The notes below the pieces were generated by a model. That model ran no database searches, was not told the origin of the DNA, and was given only the letters and a program-made list of their open reading frames with translations. The position numbers were made by a program, and so were the translations under genes. A stretch of DNA of 40,827 nucleotides from Helochares maculicollis. Taxonomy: Eukaryota > Arthropoda > Insecta > Coleoptera > Hydrophilidae. Of the stretch, positions 35,771 to 40,827 are shown in pieces. Positions within the stretch are counted from its first letter, which is position 1, and each line of letters begins with the position of its first letter. The stretch covers positions 1 to 40,827 of the forward strand of contig JAWQRO010000378.1 in the NCBI GenBank assembly GCA_033557835.1, read 5' to 3'.

Positions 35771-36907
35771 CTAGGTTGTATATAAAGTTTTTGGGTTGAT
35801 AAGAAAGGATCTTACTACTACAACATTTTTGTTGTTATGTTGATACACTTTTCATATGAACGTTTGTGAAGTTTCATTTCAATCTATCAGTTCAATTTGA
35901 AGAGTTAAAAAGCAAAGGAATTTTATAATCGGATATTGAAAGTGTGTAATGACTCTTCCGCTTCAATTAATACACTAGAAAGATGGGGTTCTGGTTGTCG
36001 TATAAGCCTTGAAGACGTGCCATGTCGAGAGCGTCCAAACACACCAGCAATCATACAAAATGCAGGATATCCTATAGAAAATTTTGAATGATTGACAGAA
36101 GTTTAGTAGAAGCCTTAGGCATCTCACTCGGTGGTGTAAACAATATTTTGACTGAAGTTTGGGTTTCAGAAAACTGTGTGCACATTGGTTGCTGCATTTT
36201 CTAACAATTGAATAAAAACATATGCAAATGGAACTTTCTCAGCAGCATTTCTAGTATTTTTGAAAGAATAAAGTAGATTTTTTCATGGATTCCTCATTAT
36301 AGATGAGACTTGGGTCTATCGCCATGATCCTGGATCAAAATAAGAGGCTAAAGAGTGGTGTGAACGTGGTTCTTTGGCTCCGAAACGAGTTCGATCAGAA
36401 AGATATTAGCATCAGTTTTTTGGAATACAAAAAGAATTTTGTGGATTACTTGCAAATTGGTAAAACAATAAATTCTGAATATTATTGTATATTCTTTTTG
36501 ATCAGCTGAAGAAAAAAATTCGTGAAAAAAGATCCGGTTTGCTGAACACAAAAACTCTTTTTCATTAGGACAATGCTTAGTGTCATAATATGTTTTAGTA
36601 ATGGTTAAAATCCAAGAATTACATGAATTAAAGTTCAATTTTTGGAGCATCCACCATATTCACTATTGACTTACATCTGTTTCCAAACCTAAGCAAATGC
36701 ATGCGTGGAAAGCATTTTTCCTTAAATGATAAGGTCATAACATATGTGCAAGCGTATTTTGCATACCTTCCAGATTTTCACGTCAGGGATGGAATTCATA
36801 AATTGGAATCTCGTTGGGGCTAGTGAATAATACTGAATAATAAAATGTATTTCAAACCATAAAATTGTGTCTTTTCATCGAGCCGCAAAACTTAGTGGAC
36901 AATCTAG
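35771..36907 (+). mobile_element. Mariner element, same family as the 7.4 kb copy
   Basis: The left end begins CTAGGTTGTATATAAAGTTT and the right end read inward begins CTAGATTGTCCACTAAGTTT; TA lies directly outside each (35769-35770 and 36908-36909). At 1.14 kb this copy is only slightly short. Sequence shared with 7356-7930 covers the left 100 bases and the last 450 bases, including the 3' tail AATAAAATGTATTTCA. Confidence 0.93.
35898..36840 (+). pseudogene. Mariner transposase relic keeping three catalytic Asp codons
   Basis: Frames in order: EELKSKGI near the N terminus, LERWGSGCRISLEDVPCRERP (the family's ERWFxxFxxG...SLxDxPRxGRP linker), EALGISLGGVNNILTE, then IDETWVYRHDP with the first Asp at 36302-36304. 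Next are EWCERGSLAPKR, HxDNAxCH with the second Asp at 36569-36571 between two stops, DLHLFPNL with the third Asp at 36668-36670, and RGKHFSLND and FHVRDGIHKLESRWG at the end. The second-to-third Asp distance is 99 nt rather than the 105 expected for DD34D, because the PDLAP part of the last motif is lost. Numerous stops and frameshifts make it inactive. The reverse frame at 36348-36650 is an antisense shadow. Confidence 0.9.
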
Positions 36908-36909
36908 TA

Positions 36910-37952
36910 TATTGTTTATGCTTTAAATTGTGGAAAAATAATTTTTATTAATGAATGCGAATTTTGTAAAACAGTGCTGCACATGTTATCGAATTTAAAT
37001 AGTGAAATATATGCTTCTCCTAGTAGGTTTGAAATTGGTCTGAAAATATAAAGGAATTGCTTAGCGGAATTATTTTTTGTTAAAAAATAGAATTTCGTAG
37101 ATCTACGTGGTCTAAGCTTTAATACTCAAATACTCAACATGTAGAAAATTTGTAGGTGAGTACTAAACTGGAAATCGGTCGCCTGATTGGTTGATTTGCT
37201 GGATGGGTTCTTTCGACCACGATGGATATATCAATTTCTTAGAATTTCGAATTTCGACTTGAAATGTTTTAAATACCTTACACGGTCATAATTATATCTG
37301 ACAAATAGTTTGAAAGCAATTTCTTGAGTTTTACGTTTTGCAATAAGTTCTTAATCGATTGGCTTGATGTCTATTTGCCCAGTCAGTTACTTTTGTACAA
37401 TTAATAAATTTAAAAAAATATATAGACATCATTGCTAAAATAGGGTTTTTAACTCTGCAAAAGTAGGAAAATTAGGTGAACTTCAAAATTTATTAAAATA
37501 GACACTACAAAATCGTGTCAGGCAAAATATTGTATCAACCTGTCAACAGTAGTAACATTGACAATCATGGATTGCACACCTATAAACGTACTAAGTTCAG
37601 ATAGTCGAAACATGGGTACTCAACATTAAGAAAATATATCGTATACTATCTACAAGAATTTATACGGAGAAATATGTGTTAAAGTTCTTCAGTATTCTCA
37701 GAAAATAGTTATAAGTTATAACTTATATACTTCTCATAGGCTACATATTTTTGAACTACCATGACCTTAAGGTAGATTCAAATTTAAAGCCTCGGCCCAG
37801 TAGGCAAGATAGATTAAAACTGCAAGATTATTACAACCTGATAATTATGTTGAGGTGTTTCTGTGAAGAACACTGAATTTGTCAATTAAATAGTCACTGT
37901 TTGGTATGGCTCTTTTAATAGCAGTAGTATAAAATTGACCATGAGATCCAAC
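36910..37952. other. AT-rich stretch, no gene seen
   Basis: Only a perfect 18-bp palindrome at 37710-37727 was noted between two mariner copies. Confidence 0.45.
37710..37727. repeat. Perfect 18-bp palindrome
   Basis: TATAAGTTATAACTTATA equals its own reverse complement. No further symmetry extends outward. Confidence 0.9.
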
Positions 37953-37954
37953 TA

Positions 37955-39115
37955 CTAGGTGCACAAGTTTAAAATGTCGTTTTGTTGTCAAGAGACGGCG
38001 TATGAAATCTATTAAAGTAACCTTTGGAACTCAAAGCGTAATTTTTTTTTTTGGTAACACTGCCCCCTACAAAGCGTCTTATTCGTTTAGTTGTTAACGA
38101 ATTAGTAGCAAACTTCTTTTTCGTGTTAAACGGTAATGTAATGATTTTCTTGTTCAATCAAAAGGAAAAGGTATCGGAAAGTCATCGAATTCTTGCTGAG
38201 ACGGCGATCTTGCTCCAACTGTGAAGACTTGTAGACGCTGATTTCAACGTATCAAAAGCGGTGATTTCAATTTACAAAGAACGTGAAAATCGACAAAAAA
38301 AGTTGGAAGACGATGAATCACAATTATTGGACGAAGAGGATATACAAAGCAGTTGAATGTCACTCGGCAAGCCATTTCCGATTGCCTAAGAGCCATGGGG
38401 AAGATTCAAAAGGTTGGAAAATGGGTTTCACACAAACTGATTGATCGACAGATGGAAAGACGAAAAACTGTGTATGAAATGCTGCATTTACGCCACAAAA
38501 GAAATGGTTTTTGCATCGGGTTGTAGCTGGCAATGAAAAATGGATATATTTTGAGAGTCCCAAACGTAAGAAATAGTGGGTAACCCCAGGACAACCATCA
38601 ACAGCGAATACAAAAACGGATCGTTTTAGGAGAAAGACTGTGTGTGTGGTGGGAGCAGAAGGGAGTAGTGTTCTACGAGCTTCTTAAGCCCGGCGAAGCA
38701 GTTAATGCTACCGACAACAAATGATCAATTTAAATCACGCATTGTCTAAAGACGCCCAGAATGGGCTCGAAGACACAGCATTGTCATTCTGTAGCATGGC
38801 AACCTTCCTGCACATTTAGCCTAAGTGGTCAAAGAAACGATTTCTTCGCTTGGTTGTTACCCCCTACCCCATCCACCGTAATCACCAGACCTGGCGCCTT
38901 CTGATTATCACCTTTTCTCATAGATGGGACATGCACTGACTGAGCAACACTTCAAGACTTTCGAGGATGTACAAAAATGGCTCGATGAATGGTTATCAAT
39001 GAAAGTTGAAGCTTTCTTTTGGAATGGTATCCATAAGTTGCCCGAGAGATGGATAAAAAGGAAATAATTGCGTATTTTTCAAAACAAAAACGACATTGTA
39101 AATTTGCGCACCTAG
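37955..39115 (+). mobile_element. Mariner element, family 1 copy 2
   Basis: The left end begins CTAGGTGCACAAGTTTAAAA and the right end read inward begins CTAGGTGCGCAAATTTACAA; TA flanks both sides (37953-37954 and 39116-39117). Length 1.16 kb. Interior and untranslated regions align with the 25611 copy along its whole length, same strand, with small deletions such as the loss of the ATG region near 38130. Confidence 0.95.
38127..39060 (+). pseudogene. Mariner transposase relic, D1 and D2 both lost
   Basis: Same gene as at 25780-26768. The start codon region is deleted, and the first clear block reads SESHRILAE after a shift. The first catalytic motif reads AGNEKWIYFE: the Asp codon is AAT (Asn, 38532-38534). 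The second motif reads GNLPAH with GGC (Gly, 38798-38800) for the Asp, preceded by a TAG. The third, SPDLAPSDYH, keeps Asp (38903-38905), and the second and third positions are still exactly 105 nt apart, the DD34D spacing. The tail LPERW survives. Reverse frames at 38360-38594 are antisense shadows. Confidence 0.92.
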
Positions 39116-39117
39116 TA

Positions 39118-39603
39118 TGTTCCCACACAATTTTCATGGGAGGTAGTATACAGAATTTAAATTTTTTGATAAATATCTACTAAAGTGTCATGTTTTCATG
39201 ACATGAAAGAGTTCAAAAAGTTTTGTCCAACAATACCATTCGTTTTAACGCTTACAAAATATAGTATATACACATCAATTATTGTCATACGTGAAAGAAA
39301 CACTCATGCTATTCTCATTTCGAGGCAAAATGAATGTTAGATATCCCGATTCTGTAGCAGACGAGATTTTGAAAGCTTTACAAAAACGATACTATTCTCC
39401 CTATTCGAAATTAAACTAAGTCAAATTATAGATTAACATCTCAAGTATGGTTCTCCAAAGTTCATAGTACGAAATTGTTCATACGCCCATATTAGATTAA
39501 ATTGACATCACAAATTACCCCTATACATTTGTTTAACGCGTACATATTCTTGGAAATATTTCCAAATTCTTTCTGAAAACAAGCGGAAAACCGACTGCAG
39601 ATG
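39118..39603. other. AT-rich stretch with one short hairpin
   Basis: TGTCATG at 39186-39192 pairs with CATGACA at 39197-39203 around TTTT. No gene is recognised. Confidence 0.45.
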
Positions 39604-39909
39604 TTAACACTCAACCATGATAAAAATTAGATAGCCAGAAAAGTTTGTTCGAGACTCGATGAATAGTGAGACAGTCGCACCGCCACTATCAAGAAAATTT
39701 GCACCGCAGCACGGCGCCATCCAAAGCTTTGAGCCTAAGTTATTCAATAAGTTTGTAAGTTGCTTTTGTCTTGCGATATTATCGCGGAGGGTGCATAGGG
39801 GAAGGCGAGGAGGATAGCGAGGTGATGCTAGGGAATATACGTTGCCTACCCACCCGTTCAGGTCCCGTTTACTTATTGCCGTTCGGGGTTGGGGCAATTC
39901 GCCGCAGCC
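39604..39909 (-). CDS. Unrecognised reverse-strand open frame in GC-rich island
   Basis: About 101 codons are open on the reverse strand from just after a CAGTTAG to TAA at 39604-39606. There is no ATG at the start; the first Met is internal (WMAPCC). The product starts Pro/Arg-rich (LPQPRTAISKRDL, SPRYPPRLPL), has a helical KQLTNLLNNLGSKLW segment and ends hydrophobic. The local G+C content is far above the window average. No family is recognised. Possibilities are a host exon, the 5' region of a non-LTR retrotransposon, or chance in stop-poor DNA. Confidence 0.18.
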   Translation of the reverse strand, partial: GCGELPQPRTAISKRDLNGWVGNVYSLASPRYPPRLPLCTLRDNIARQKQLTNLLNNLGSKLWMAPCCGANFLDSGGATVSLFIESRTNFSGYLIFIMVEC

Positions 39910-40160
39910 CTAACTGCGGGGGTTGAGAGCGAACCTAATGGGGAGACTGCATTACCGGAATAACTCCGGCCGCCTTTTCTTCATGCCGCCCACTTTCTCA
40001 CCCGGCCGCTCTCCCATCCGTCCTTCGTCCAACTCCTCAACCTCTTACTAAAGTACCGCAGATCCATACCCTAACTTTCAGCGTAGTAAATGTGCCTGCC
40101 TTGGAGAAGTTCACCTATTCTTGCTACTGTTGTTACTAAACTCACTCTACGAAGTTGTCC
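39900..40160. other. GC-rich island with two small stem-loops
   Basis: CCGCAG (39903-39908) pairs with CTGCGG (39915-39920), and CCGGA (39956-39960) with TCCGG (39966-39970). The rest is pyrimidine-rich on the forward strand (CCGCTCTCCC, TCCTTCGTCC). This resembles GC-rich promoter or 5' untranslated DNA, of a host gene or of a non-LTR element, but nothing defines which. Confidence 0.35.
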
Positions 40161-40827
40161 TGCCGCGCCGCTTCATTGACAAATTAACTTTGGTTATCAA
40201 TTTTAAATGAGTTCATGCATTGTTTGTTCATAATAATGCACCCTGTTCATTATTTTCCTGTACGGTAGTTATTAGGAAGGGAAGAAGCAATAACTGGATG
40301 AACTAGACTAACTGTATTGTAACATTATTTAATGAATTTCTGGCCTTTAAACTATCCCACCTAAGCCCCAAATACAAAAATGAAATAAAAATAATCTTTG
40401 TGTCACAAAGAAACAATTATAATATTTCATAAAAACTTTAAATTAAATACCACATTTAAAAATTTAATTTTTTTGATGTCTTAGCATTTATTTATCCACA
40501 AAATTTATAATTAAATATATATCATTATTGTATTTTTATAGAGTATTTTATTTGATTGATGTTAATATTATGAATGAATTAATTAATTAATTAATTAATT
40601 GCTTTCGGTTTAATTTTCCAACGAACAACATCCAGCCAAATACCTTTCAAACTATAAAAAATATAGAACAGTCAATCACCTCATACGACAAACAAACTCA
40701 AAATCAGGAAGACGATAACAAACAACATCAAAGCTATAAACAACTATAAAGAAACAAAACCAGAAGAAATCAGAAACAAATTCTACAACAAAATATACAA
40801 AGAAACTTTACATTTCAAAAAAGAAAA
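40161..40827. other. AT-rich end of window, no secure gene
   Basis: Holds an AATT tetranucleotide repeat (40577-40600) and, from about 40643, an A-rich, T-poor stretch that is open in one frame for about 55 codons to the window edge (KPEEIRNKFYNKIYKE). The bias alone could explain the open frame. Confidence 0.4.
40577..40600. repeat. (AATT)6 microsatellite
   Basis: Six uninterrupted AATT units, self-complementary throughout. Confidence 0.95.

Noticed and set aside
36348..36650. Reverse 100-codon open frame
   Set aside because: Antisense of the 35771 mariner transposase relic.
38360..38594. Two overlapping reverse frames
   Set aside because: Antisense of the 37955 mariner; similar sequence appears antisense to the 25611 copy.
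1..40827. CRISPR array, operon or prophage-type system
   Set aside because: No regularly spaced direct repeats and no dense bacterial-type coding; the window is animal nuclear DNA.

Overview
This window looks like AT-rich, gene-poor nuclear DNA of an animal, most likely an arthropod and probably an insect. The evidence is the transposon set (several mariner families with DD34D transposases, a piggyBac relic, a Jockey-like non-LTR relic) on a background of roughly one third G+C by eye. There are no operons, ribosome-binding sites or dense coding, so it is not prokaryotic. The host cannot be named more precisely from sequence alone.

Layout. 1-850: a (TA)n tract, then the decayed C-terminal half of a non-LTR reverse transcriptase, whose YxDD box is already altered. 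7356-7930: an internally deleted mariner. 8758-9585: a piggyBac transposase relic whose LRFD, LSTxH, YN and C-terminal Cys-rich regions survive in order, with the middle lost. 17152-18157: a reverse-strand mariner of a second family. 25611-26846 and 27245-about 28150: two same-strand mariners of related type, about 400 bp apart. Near 29.75-29.94 kb: a reverse-strand coding-like stretch that may be a BEL/Pao integrase fragment. 32307-32384: a nearly perfect 37-bp hairpin. 32815-33699: a mariner deleted from the DNA-binding domain to just before the last catalytic motifs. 35771-36907: a mariner of the same family as the 7.4 kb copy. 37955-39115: a second copy of the 25.6 kb family. 39.6-40.15 kb: a GC-rich island with small hairpins.

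I could not identify a convincing intact host gene. Several unrecognised open frames (65-157 codons) are listed with low confidence. By my rough estimate, a stop-free run of about 100 codons is expected once or twice by chance in 40 kb of this composition. The most gene-like is a reverse-strand small frame at 11474-11683 with one predicted membrane segment, a basic tail and a downstream AATAAA.

Five mariner copies have recognisable inverted ends beside TA dinucleotides; the 7.4 kb copy is ragged at its right end. All transposase genes seen carry stops, frameshifts, deletions or lost catalytic residues, so none should be active alone. The window reads as a transposon graveyard in intergenic or intronic DNA. 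I found no new multi-gene system. The points most worth checking are the hairpin, the DNA-binding-domain-only mariner, the membrane small ORF, the shared lesion in one mariner family and the GC-rich islands.
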